From contig NZ_JOFS01000012.1 of assembly GCF_000719285.1 (NCBI RefSeq), positions 113,338 through 177,337 on the forward strand: a DNA stretch of 64,000 nucleotides, given 5' to 3'. This document shows, one piece after another, positions 15,451 to 22,250 of the stretch (positions within the stretch are counted from its first letter, which is position 1; each line of letters begins with the position of its first letter). The DNA is from Streptomyces bicolor. Lineage in GTDB: Bacteria; Actinomycetota; Actinomycetes; Streptomycetales; Streptomycetaceae. Both the position numbers and the translations under genes were made by a program. The notes below the pieces were generated by a model, which was given only the letters and a program-made list of their open reading frames with translations, was not told where the DNA came from and searched no databases.

Positions 15451-17394
15451 GTGGATACGACCCTTCAGGACCCTCTGGTCGGGCAGGTGCTCGACGGCCG
15501 GTATCGCGTGGACGCGCGGATCGCGGTCGGCGGGATGGCCACGGTCTACCGGGCCGTGGACACCCGCCTCGACCGCGTCCTCGCGCTCAAGGTGATGCAT
15601 CCCGCACTCGCGGTCGACGGGGTGTTCGTCGAGCGGTTCATCCGCGAGGCGAAGTCCGTCGCCCGGCTGGCGCACCCCAATGTCGTGCAGGTCTTCGACC
15701 AGGGCACCGACGGGTCGTACGTCTATCTCGCCATGGAGTACGTGGCCGGGTGCACCCTGCGTGACGTGCTGCGCGAGCGGGGCGCGCTGCAGCCCCGGGC
15801 CGCCCTGGACATCCTGGAGCCGGTCCTCGCCGCGCTCGGTGCCGCGCACCGCGCGGGGTTCGTGCACCGGGACATGAAGCCGGAGAACGTGCTGATAGGG
15901 GATGACGGGCGGGTCAAGGTCGCCGACTTCGGGCTCGTGCGGTCCGTGGACACCGTGACCAGCACCACCGGTGCCGTGCTCGGCACCGTCTCCTATCTCG
16001 CGCCCGAGCAGATCGAGCAGCCCGGCGCCGCCGACGCCCGCGTCGACGTGTACGCGTGCGGTGTCGTCCTGTACGAGATGCTCACCGGCGACAAGCCGCA
16101 CGACGGGGACTCCCCCGCCGTGGTGCTCTACAAGCACCTGCACGAGGACGTCCCGCCGCCCTCGGCGATCGTGCCGGGACTGGCGTACGAGCTCGACGAG
16201 CTGGTCGCATCGGCCACCGCGCGCACCCCGGACATCCGCCCGTACGACGCCGTCGCGCTGCTCGCGCAGGCCCGCGAGACCCGCGCCGCCCTGAGCGCGG
16301 ACCAGCTGGACGCTGTCCCGCCGCAGGCGCTCTCGGCGGAGCACAGCAACGCGGACGACCGGACGAGCGTGATCCCGCGCGCGCTCAACATCCAGCGGCC
16401 GCTGCCCGTGAACGAGGACGAGCCGGATCGCGAGGCCGTCTTCAACCGGACGAGCCGGCTGGCGACGCCTCCGCCCCCGCCGCCCCGGCGCGGATCCCGG
16501 ACGTCCCGTGCTCCGCGCGGCCCGCTCGTCATCGTCGCCGCCGTCCTGCTGGCCCTCGGCCTCGGTGTCGGCGTCTGGTACATCAACTCCGGCCAGTTCA
16601 CCGAGGTCCCGCCACTGCTCTCCAAGACCGAGGCGCAGGCCAAGGAGCGGCTGGAGGACGCCGGGCTCGAGCTCGGCAAGGTCGAGCGCTCCTACAGCGA
16701 CACCGTCGAGCGGGGCACGGTCATCAGCTCGAACCCCGAGCCGGGCGACCGCATCCGCAACAACGACTCCGTGAGCCTGGTCATCTCGGCGGGACCGGAG
16801 ACCGTCAAGGTGCCCGACCTGCAGGGCTACCCGCTGGCCAAGGCGAGGACCGAGCTGAAGGAGAGCGGGCTCCAACCGGGCATGGTGACCCGGGAGTTCA
16901 ACGACGACGTCACCAGGGGCTCCGTGATCTCCTCGGACCCCGGGACCGGCACCAAGGTCCGATCCGGCTCCGCGGTCGCGCTCGTCGTCAGCAAGGGCAG
17001 CCCGGTGGACGTCCCGGACGTCACGGGCGAGAGCCTGGCCGACGCCAGGGCCGAGCTGGCGGAGGCCGGCCTGAAGGTGAAGGTCGCCCCCGCGCGGGTC
17101 AACTCCGAGTTCGACGCGGGCCAGGTCGCCCAGCAGTCTCCGGCGGACGGCGGCCAGGCCGCCGAGGGCGACACGGTGACGCTGACGCTGTCCAAGGGCC
17201 CGGAGATGATCGAGGTCCCGGACGTGGTCGGCGACAGCGTCGACGACGCCAAGGCCGAGCTGGAGGCCGCCGGCTTCCAGGTCGACGAGGACCGGGGCCT
17301 GCTCGGGCTGTTCGGCGACACGGTCAGGAAGCAGTCCGTGAAGGCCGGGAACACGGCACCCAAGGGGTCGACGATCACGATCACCATCCGGTGA
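15451..17394 (+). CDS. pknL: PASTA-domain Ser/Thr protein kinase (PknL-like)
   Basis: 647 residues. The Hanks kinase domain (about 17-285) is complete: glycine loop, Lys47 (ALKV), HRDMKPEN with catalytic Asp141, DFG at 159-161 and an activation loop with adjacent threonines (SVDTVTSTTGAVLG). One membrane helix (about 358-378) is followed by four extracellular PASTA repeats that bind muropeptides or lipid II. The GTG at 15451 follows TAGACT by 7 nt, a leaderless arrangement. The nearby Rv2175c-family protein and DAHP synthase support orthology to mycobacterial/corynebacterial PknL; the name rests on that context. Confidence 0.9.
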   Translation: MDTTLQDPLVGQVLDGRYRVDARIAVGGMATVYRAVDTRLDRVLALKVMHPALAVDGVFVERFIREAKSVARLAHPNVVQVFDQGTDGSYVYLAMEYVAGCTLRDVLRERGALQPRAALDILEPVLAALGAAHRAGFVHRDMKPENVLIGDDGRVKVADFGLVRSVDTVTSTTGAVLGTVSYLAPEQIEQPGAADARVDVYACGVVLYEMLTGDKPHDGDSPAVVLYKHLHEDVPPPSAIVPGLAYELDELVASATARTPDIRPYDAVALLAQARETRAALSADQLDAVPPQALSAEHSNADDRTSVIPRALNIQRPLPVNEDEPDREAVFNRTSRLATPPPPPPRRGSRTSRAPRGPLVIVAAVLLALGLGVGVWYINSGQFTEVPPLLSKTEAQAKERLEDAGLELGKVERSYSDTVERGTVISSNPEPGDRIRNNDSVSLVISAGPETVKVPDLQGYPLAKARTELKESGLQPGMVTREFNDDVTRGSVISSDPGTGTKVRSGSAVALVVSKGSPVDVPDVTGESLADARAELAEAGLKVKVAPARVNSEFDAGQVAQQSPADGGQAAEGDTVTLTLSKGPEMIEVPDVVGDSVDDAKAELEAAGFQVDEDRGLLGLFGDTVRKQSVKAGNTAPKGSTITITIR

Positions 17395-17421
17395 GGAAGG
17401 CCACGGCCCTCGCGGAAGGCC

Positions 17422-17437
17422 GTCACCGGCCGGTGAC
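17422..17437. promoter_or_regulatory. Perfect 16-bp palindrome between the kinase and nfo
   Basis: GTCACCGGCCGGTGAC lies 28 bp after the kinase stop and 33 bp before the nfo start. Lacking a loop, it looks more like a protein-binding site than a good terminator, though a terminator role is not excluded. Confidence 0.4.
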
Positions 17438-17470
17438 CGGGCGGACCGGGCCGCATGACACCCTGAACGG

Positions 17471-18364
17471 GTGAGAAGTCAGCAGTCCGGCCCCGCCCTC
17501 CCGGGCCCCTCCCGCAACCCCGTCGGCGGCCACGTCCCCGTGGCCGGCGGTCTCAGCTCGGTCGGGCTCACCTACGCCCACGATCTCAAGGCCGAGACGG
17601 TCCAGGTCTTCGTCGCCAACCCCCGCGGCTGGGCCACGCCCGCCGGGAACCCGCGGCAGGACGAGGAGTTCCGCTCGGTGTGCCAGGCCGAGTCGATCCC
17701 GGCGTATGTGCACGCTCCGTATCTCATCAACTTCGGCTCGCACACCGAGGCGACCGTCGAGAAGTCGGTGGAGTCGCTGCGGCACTCGCTGCGGCGCGGC
17801 CGGGAGATCGGGGCGCTCGGCGTGGTCGTGCACACGGGCAGCGCGACCGGCGGCAGAGAGCGGTCGGTGGCGCTGAAGCAGGTGCGGGAGCACATGCTGC
17901 CGCTGCTCGACGAGCTGACCCATGACGACGACCCGTACCTGCTGCTGGAGTCCACCGCCGGGCAGGGCTCCTCGCTCTGCTCACGGACCTGGGACTTCGG
18001 GCCGTACTTCGAGGCGCTGGACGCCCATCCGAAGCTCGGCGTGTGCCTCGACACCTGCCACATCTTCGCCGCCGGGCATGACCTGACCGGCCCGTCCGGC
18101 ATGCACCAGACACTCGACCTGCTGGTGGACACCGTCGGCGAGGGGCGACTGAAGCTGATCCACGCCAATGACTCCAAGGACGTCGTCGGCGCCCACAAGG
18201 ACCGGCACGAGAACATCGGCGCGGGTCACATCGGCGAGGACCCCTTCCGGGCCCTGATGACGCACCCGGCCACCGAGGGCGTGCCGCTGATCATCGAGAC
18301 GCCCGGCGGGAAGGAAGGGCACGCGGCGGACGTGGAGCGGCTGAAAAAACTTCGGGACGCGTAG
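17471..18364 (+). CDS. nfo: Deoxyribonuclease IV (AP endonuclease)
   Basis: 297 residues of the AP endonuclease 2 / EndoIV TIM-barrel family. Metal-binding and family segments are visible: VHAPYLINFGS, VVHTGSATGG, LLLESTAGQGSSLC, GVCLDTCHIFAAGHDL, LKLIHANDSKD, DRHENIGAGHIG and PLIIETPGG. It cleaves abasic sites in base-excision repair. The GTG at 17471 is the chosen start. The next gene's copper-type operator begins 12 bp after its stop. Confidence 0.95.
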   Translation: MRSQQSGPALPGPSRNPVGGHVPVAGGLSSVGLTYAHDLKAETVQVFVANPRGWATPAGNPRQDEEFRSVCQAESIPAYVHAPYLINFGSHTEATVEKSVESLRHSLRRGREIGALGVVVHTGSATGGRERSVALKQVREHMLPLLDELTHDDDPYLLLESTAGQGSSLCSRTWDFGPYFEALDAHPKLGVCLDTCHIFAAGHDLTGPSGMHQTLDLLVDTVGEGRLKLIHANDSKDVVGAHKDRHENIGAGHIGEDPFRALMTHPATEGVPLIIETPGGKEGHAADVERLKKLRDA

Positions 18365-18375
18365 CCGGCTGGGGA

Positions 18376-18392
18376 ATACCCCTGGGGGGTAT
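18376..18392 (+). promoter_or_regulatory. CsoR-type copper operator
   Basis: ATACCCC-TGG-GGGGTAT is a perfect inverted repeat with a 3-bp centre, matching the TACCC...GGGTA pattern of actinobacterial CsoR sites. A -10-like TAACCT lies at 18419-18424, before the DUF4396 ATG at 18441, so the operator sits just upstream of or within the promoter. Confidence 0.75.
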
Positions 18393-18440
18393 ACGGTTCT
18401 TGCTGGGTACAGGAACCGTAACCTGGCATTGGGGGCAGTC

Positions 18441-18926
18441 ATGCAGCACGAAGCGCAAGCGTCCCACGCTCACCACCACGAGGCGGCCGCCGCCGGCACC
18501 TGGGCGATGGCCGTGCGGGCCACCTTGCACTGCCTCACCGGCTGCGCCATCGGCGAGGTGCTGGGCATGGTGATCGGCACCGCGCTCGGCTGGAGCACCG
18601 TACCGACGCTGGTCCTGGCGATCACTCTCGCCTTCTTCTTCGGGTACGCGCTCACCCTGTGGGGCGTACTGAAGGCGGGCGTCGGCCTGCGCGCCGCGCT
18701 CAAGGTGGCGCTGGCCGCCGACACCCTGTCCATCGCCGTGATGGAGCTGGTCGACAACGGCGTGATCGTGCTCTGGCCGGGCGCCATGGACGCCGAGCTC
18801 GCCGACCCGCTGTTCTGGTGGGTGCTGGCGATCGCGCTCGCCGTCGCCTTCGTGCTGACGACACCCGTCAACAAGTGGATGATCGGCCGCGGCAAGGGGC
18901 ATGCGGTGGTGCACCAGTACCACTGA
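18441..18926 (+). CDS. DUF4396 membrane protein, probable copper-responsive gene
   Basis: 161 residues. The N-terminus is His-rich (HEAQASHAHHHE), which could bind copper. It is followed by four predicted membrane segments including CLTGCAIGEVLGMVIGTALGW, VLAITLAFFFGYALTLWG and WWVLAIALAVAFVLTTPVNKW. The CxxGC(x)xGE motif and conserved polar residues in helices (MELVDN, TTPVNK) are typical of DUF4396. The ATG at 18441 is preferred over a TTG at 18429. The CsoR-type operator suggests induction by copper; a role in copper transport is inference. Confidence 0.85.
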   Translation: MQHEAQASHAHHHEAAAAGTWAMAVRATLHCLTGCAIGEVLGMVIGTALGWSTVPTLVLAITLAFFFGYALTLWGVLKAGVGLRAALKVALAADTLSIAVMELVDNGVIVLWPGAMDAELADPLFWWVLAIALAVAFVLTTPVNKWMIGRGKGHAVVHQYH

Positions 18927-18947
18927 GGGCAGGCACAGGACCGGGAG

Positions 18948-19580
18948 TCAGAGCTCGGGCCCGTCCCCGGGCTCCTCCTGGTACGAGTAGCGCTGCTCCC
19001 GCCACGGGTCGCCGATGTTGTGGTAGCCGCGCTCCTCCCAGAAGCCACGGCGGTCCGCGGTCATGTACTCCACGCCCCGGACCCACTTGGGCCCCTTCCA
19101 GGCGTACAGATGGGGGACGACCAGACGGAGGGGGAAGCCGTGCTCCGCCGTGAGCAGTTCGCCGTCCTTGTGGGTGGCGAAGATCGTGCGCTCGGAGGCG
19201 AAGTCGGCGAGGCGGAGGTTGGAGCTGAAGCCGTACTCCGCCCACACCATCACGTGGGTGACGGCCGGGGCGGGCGGGGCGATCTCCAGGATCGTCCGGG
19301 CCGGGATGCCGCCCCACTCCGCGCCGAGCATGCTGAACTTCGTGACGCAGTGCAGATCGGCTACGACGGTGGTGTACGGCAGGGCCGTGAACTCCTCATG
19401 GGTCCAGCAGTGCTTCTCGCCGTCGGCGGTGGCCCCGAACACCCTGAACTCCCAGCGTTCGGGACGGAACTTCGGAACCGGGCCGTAGTGCGTGACCGGC
19501 CAGCCGCGCTGCACTCGCTGCCCCGGCGGAAGCTCGGAGTGTGCTGCTGCCCCACTTTCGCTCTCCACCGGCTGACCCAT
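18948..19580 (-). CDS. Sulfite-oxidase-like molybdopterin oxidoreductase
   Basis: 210 residues of the SUOX/YedY-type oxidoreductase molybdopterin-binding domain. The conserved Cys that ligates molybdenum is in TVVADLHCVTKFSML, with neighbouring YGFSSNLRLADF, EHGFPLRLVVPHLYAWKGPKWVRGVEYM and FWEERGYHNIGDPW typical of the family. There is no signal peptide, so it is predicted cytoplasmic, and no heme or membrane partner is adjacent. The ATG at 19580 lies just after a -10-like CAGGAT. It is divergent from bfr. Confidence 0.92.
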   Translation of the reverse strand: MGQPVESESGAAAHSELPPGQRVQRGWPVTHYGPVPKFRPERWEFRVFGATADGEKHCWTHEEFTALPYTTVVADLHCVTKFSMLGAEWGGIPARTILEIAPPAPAVTHVMVWAEYGFSSNLRLADFASERTIFATHKDGELLTAEHGFPLRLVVPHLYAWKGPKWVRGVEYMTADRRGFWEERGYHNIGDPWREQRYSYQEEPGDGPEL

Positions 19581-19661
19581 GACTCCATCCTGACAGACCC
19601 GAAGCAGTGCACCTGACCCCACCCCCCTCAATTCAGCACAAACTGGACTAAGCATGCCCTT

Positions 19662-19683
19662 ACTTACTAAGTGAAGACTTACT
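19662..19683 (+). promoter_or_regulatory. Candidate operator in the bfr upstream region
   Basis: ACTTACTAAGT (19662-19672) is a perfect 11-bp palindrome, and ACTTACT recurs at 19677-19683, one and a half helical turns away. It lies 85 bp before the bfr ATG, in the 176-bp region shared with the divergent molybdoenzyme gene. It is AT-rich but not a good iron box. Confidence 0.4.
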
Positions 19684-19756
19684 GGACGATCTTCGCGGCC
19701 GGTGGAATCATGCGGCGCATCCTGCCAGTTCCCCCCGCTTGGAAGGAGCCTCTGCG

Positions 19757-20233
19757 ATGCAGGGCGACCCCGAGGTCCTCGAATTCCTGAACGAGCAGCT
19801 GACCGGCGAGCTCACCGCGATCAACCAGTACTGGCTGCACTACCGGATCCAGGACAACAAAGGCTGGACCAAGCTCGCCAAGTACACGCGTGAAGAATCC
19901 ATCGACGAGATGAAGCACGCGGACAAGCTCACCGAGCGCATTCTCATGCTGGACGGCCTGCCCAACTACCAGCGGCTGTTCCACGTGCGCGTCGGCCAGA
20001 CGGTGACCGAGATGTTCCAGGCCGACCGGCAGGTCGAGGTCGAGGCGATCGACCGCCTCAAGCGTGGCATCGAGGTCATGCGCACCAAGGGCGACATCAC
20101 ATCCGCGAATCTCTTCGAGTCGATCCTCGAGGACGAGGAGCACCACATCGACTACCTGGACACGCAGCTGGAGCTCATCGACAAGCTCGGTGAGGCGCTC
20201 TACATCGCGCAGCAGATCGAGCAGCCGAGCTAG
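19757..20233 (+). CDS. bfr: Bacterioferritin
   Basis: 158 residues. Ferroxidase-centre residues known from E. coli Bfr occur at the same numbers: Glu18, Glu51, His54, Glu94, Glu127 and His130. Met52, the heme axial ligand, is also present. It should form the 24-mer iron store. AAGGAG precedes the ATG at 19757. Its stop is 8 bp from that of the convergent bfd gene, whose product releases iron from Bfr. Confidence 0.98.
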   Translation: MQGDPEVLEFLNEQLTGELTAINQYWLHYRIQDNKGWTKLAKYTREESIDEMKHADKLTERILMLDGLPNYQRLFHVRVGQTVTEMFQADRQVEVEAIDRLKRGIEVMRTKGDITSANLFESILEDEEHHIDYLDTQLELIDKLGEALYIAQQIEQPS

Positions 20234-20241
20234 GACCTGCC

Positions 20242-20478
20242 CTAGGCCACTTCGTCCAGCTCGGGCTCCAGCTCGGCGAGCACCGGCCTGCCCCGGTCGG
20301 CGAGCTCGCGGCGCGGGCACGCACCCCTGCCCAGGAGCGCCTGAATACGGCGTACACACGATCCGCAGTCCGTGCCGGCCTTGCAGGCCGAGGCTATCTG
20401 GCGGGGGGTGCAGGCGCCGTCCGCCGCGTGCTTCTTGACCTGCTGCTCGGTGATGCCGAAGCAACTGCAGACGTACAC
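20242..20478 (-). CDS. bfd: Bacterioferritin-associated ferredoxin
   Basis: 78 residues from GTG, giving VYVCSCFGIT with CxC (Cys4, Cys6) and DCGSC (Cys38, Cys41), the four [2Fe-2S] ligands of Bfd. Bfd reduces bacterioferritin to mobilise iron. The chosen GTG at 20478 has GGGAGG upstream; a GTG three codons earlier is possible. The iron box 41 bp upstream indicates repression by DmdR1/IdeR when iron is plentiful, in keeping with its role. Confidence 0.95.
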   Translation of the reverse strand: MYVCSCFGITEQQVKKHAADGACTPRQIASACKAGTDCGSCVRRIQALLGRGACPRRELADRGRPVLAELEPELDEVA

Positions 20479-20518
20479 GCGGTTCACCTCCCGGCGGGAT
20501 CGATGTGCCATCCCCTTG

Positions 20519-20537
20519 ATCGGTGAGGCTAACCTAA
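20519..20537 (-). promoter_or_regulatory. Iron box (DmdR1/IdeR-type) before bfd
   Basis: The 19-bp site matches the actinobacterial iron box TTAGGTTAGGCTAACCTAA at 16 positions; the half GAGGCTAACCTAA is nearly perfect. It lies 41 bp before the bfd start codon. Confidence 0.85.
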
Positions 20538-20572
20538 CCTTACCCGTCACCCGGGAGCCGTAAAAGTGGAGC

Positions 20573-20602
20573 GGGGCGCGGATCGTATGTGATCCGCGCC
20601 CC
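20573..20602 (-). terminator. Terminator of the DAHP synthase gene
   Basis: A perfect 12-bp stem (GGGGCGCGGATC/GATCCGCGCCCC) around a GTATGT loop, extendable by GTGGA/TCCAC outside. It begins 29 nt beyond the stop at 20631. Confidence 0.85.
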
Positions 20603-20630
20603 ATCCACATGCCGGTAACAACCGAACCGG

Positions 20631-21983
20631 TTACTGGTCCCTGTACATCTCCGCGACGAGGAACGCCAGGTCAAGCGACTGGCTGCGGTTGAGCCGCGGG
20701 TCGCAGGCCGTCTCGTAGCGCTGGTGCAGGTCGTCGACGAAGATCTCGTCGCCGCCGCCGACGCACTCGGTGACGTCGTCACCGGTGAGCTCGACGTGGA
20801 TGCCGCCCGGGTGGGTGCCGAGGCCCTTGTGGACCTCGAAGAAGCCCTTGACCTCGTCGAGCACGTCGTCGAAGCGGCGGGTCTTGTGACCGGAGGCCGC
20901 CTCGAAGGTGTTGCCGTGCATCGGGTCGGTCACCCAGGCCACGGTCGCGCCGGAGGCGGTGACCTTCTCGACCAGCTCGGGGAGCTTGTCCCGGATCTTG
21001 TCGGCGCCCATGCGGACGATGAAGGTCAGCCGGCCCGGCTCACGCTCCGGGTCCAGGCGGTCGATGTACTGCAGCGCCTCCTCGGCCGTCGTCGTCGGGC
21101 CGAGCTTGATGCCGATCGGGTTGCGGATCCTGGACGCGAACTCGATGTGCGCGTGGTCCAGCTGCCGGGTGCGCTCACCGATCCACACCATGTGCGCCGA
21201 GACGTCGTACAGCCGCCCGGTGCGGGAGTCGACCCTGGTCAGCGCGGACTCGTAGTCGAGCAGCAGCGCCTCGTGCGAGGAGTAGAACTCGACGGTCTTG
21301 AACTCCTCCGGGTCGGCCCCGCAGGCGTGCATGAAGTTCAGCGCGTTGTCGATCTCACGCGCGAGCTGCTCGTAGCGCTGACCGGAGGGGGACGACTTCA
21401 CGAAGTCCTGGTTCCAGGCGTGCACCTGGCGCAGGTCGGCGTAGCCGCCGGTGGTGAAGGCGCGCACCAGGTTGAGCGTGGAGGCGGACGCGTTGTACAT
21501 CCGCTTCAGGCGCTCGGGGTCCGGGACGCGGGCGGCCTCGGTGAAGTCGAAGCCGTTGACGGAGTCGCCGCGGTAGGTCGGCAGGGTCACGCCGTCGCGG
21601 GTCTCGGTCGGCTTGGAGCGCGGCTTGGAGTACTGGCCGGCGATCCGGCCGACCTTCACGACCGGCACCGAGGCGGCGTACGTCAGCACGGCGCCCATCT
21701 GGAGGAGGGTCTTGAGCTTGTTGCGGATCTGGTCGGCGGACACCGCGTCGAAGGCCTCGGCGCAGTCGCCGCCCTGGAGGAGGAACGCCTCTCCCTTGGC
21801 GACGGCCGCCATCCGGGCGCGCAGCTGGTCGCACTCGCCCGCGAAGACGAGCGGCGGATACGACTCCAGCTCCGCAACGACTGCGCGCAGAGCCTCGGGG
21901 TCGGGGTACTCGGGCTGCTGCGCCGCGGGCAGGTCTCGCCAGGTGTTGCCAGCACTCGCGCTGGTCTTAGCGTTCACGGTCAC
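20631..21983 (-). CDS. Class II 3-deoxy-7-phosphoheptulonate (DAHP) synthase
   Basis: 450 residues, plant/mycobacterial-type class II DAHP synthase, the first step of the shikimate pathway (PEP plus erythrose 4-phosphate). Family segments include GGDCAEAFDAVSADQIRNK, KVGRIAGQYSKPRS, YRGDSVNGF, GEYDLSAHMVWIG-like RLYDVSAHMVWIGERTR, NPIGIKLGPTT, TDPMHGNT and GIHVELTGDDVTECVGG. The GTG at 21983 has TAATGT ending 6 nt upstream, a leaderless pattern. It is divergent from the trp leader and trpEG, placing aromatic entry and tryptophan branch genes back to back. Confidence 0.97.
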   Translation of the reverse strand: MTVNAKTSASAGNTWRDLPAAQQPEYPDPEALRAVVAELESYPPLVFAGECDQLRARMAAVAKGEAFLLQGGDCAEAFDAVSADQIRNKLKTLLQMGAVLTYAASVPVVKVGRIAGQYSKPRSKPTETRDGVTLPTYRGDSVNGFDFTEAARVPDPERLKRMYNASASTLNLVRAFTTGGYADLRQVHAWNQDFVKSSPSGQRYEQLAREIDNALNFMHACGADPEEFKTVEFYSSHEALLLDYESALTRVDSRTGRLYDVSAHMVWIGERTRQLDHAHIEFASRIRNPIGIKLGPTTTAEEALQYIDRLDPEREPGRLTFIVRMGADKIRDKLPELVEKVTASGATVAWVTDPMHGNTFEAASGHKTRRFDDVLDEVKGFFEVHKGLGTHPGGIHVELTGDDVTECVGGGDEIFVDDLHQRYETACDPRLNRSQSLDLAFLVAEMYRDQ

Positions 21984-22078
21984 GCCTCAACATTACGGGG
22001 TCGTGTCGGGCGTCCTGCCCCATGCCCAGCAATTGAGACACGGGGTACATGCCTCGGACATCGGGTAGGGTGCCTGGC

Positions 22079-22135
22079 ATGTTCGCGCACTCGACCCAGA
22101 ACTGGTGGTGGACCGCTCATCCGGCGGCCCACTGA
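22079..22135 (+). CDS. trpL: trp leader peptide
   Basis: An 18-codon ORF, MFAHSTQNWWWTAHPAAH, with three consecutive Trp codons (22103-22111). The ATG follows a -10-like TAGGGT (22066-22071) by 7 nt, so the leader is itself leaderless. With the downstream hairpin it forms a transcription attenuator: ribosome stalling at the Trp codons when charged tRNA-Trp is scarce prevents the terminator. Trp attenuators of this kind have been reported before Streptomyces anthranilate synthase genes. Confidence 0.9.
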   Translation: MFAHSTQNWWWTAHPAAH

Positions 22136-22157
22136 CTGCGCGTACGCAAGACTTCGC

Positions 22158-22182
22158 GAAGGCCGCCCGAGGGGCGGCCTTC
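22158..22182 (+). terminator. trp attenuator terminator
   Basis: An 11-bp perfect stem (GAAGGCCGCCC/GGGCGGCCTTC) with a 3-nt loop, followed by GGTGTTTCC, 23 nt after the leader stop. It lies 69 bp before trpEG. Confidence 0.88.
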
Positions 22183-22250
22183 GGTGTTTCCGGGGTCCGT
22201 TCCTCTCCGACTGAGTACCGCTGGGTACCACTGAGAAGGAGCTCGGACCC

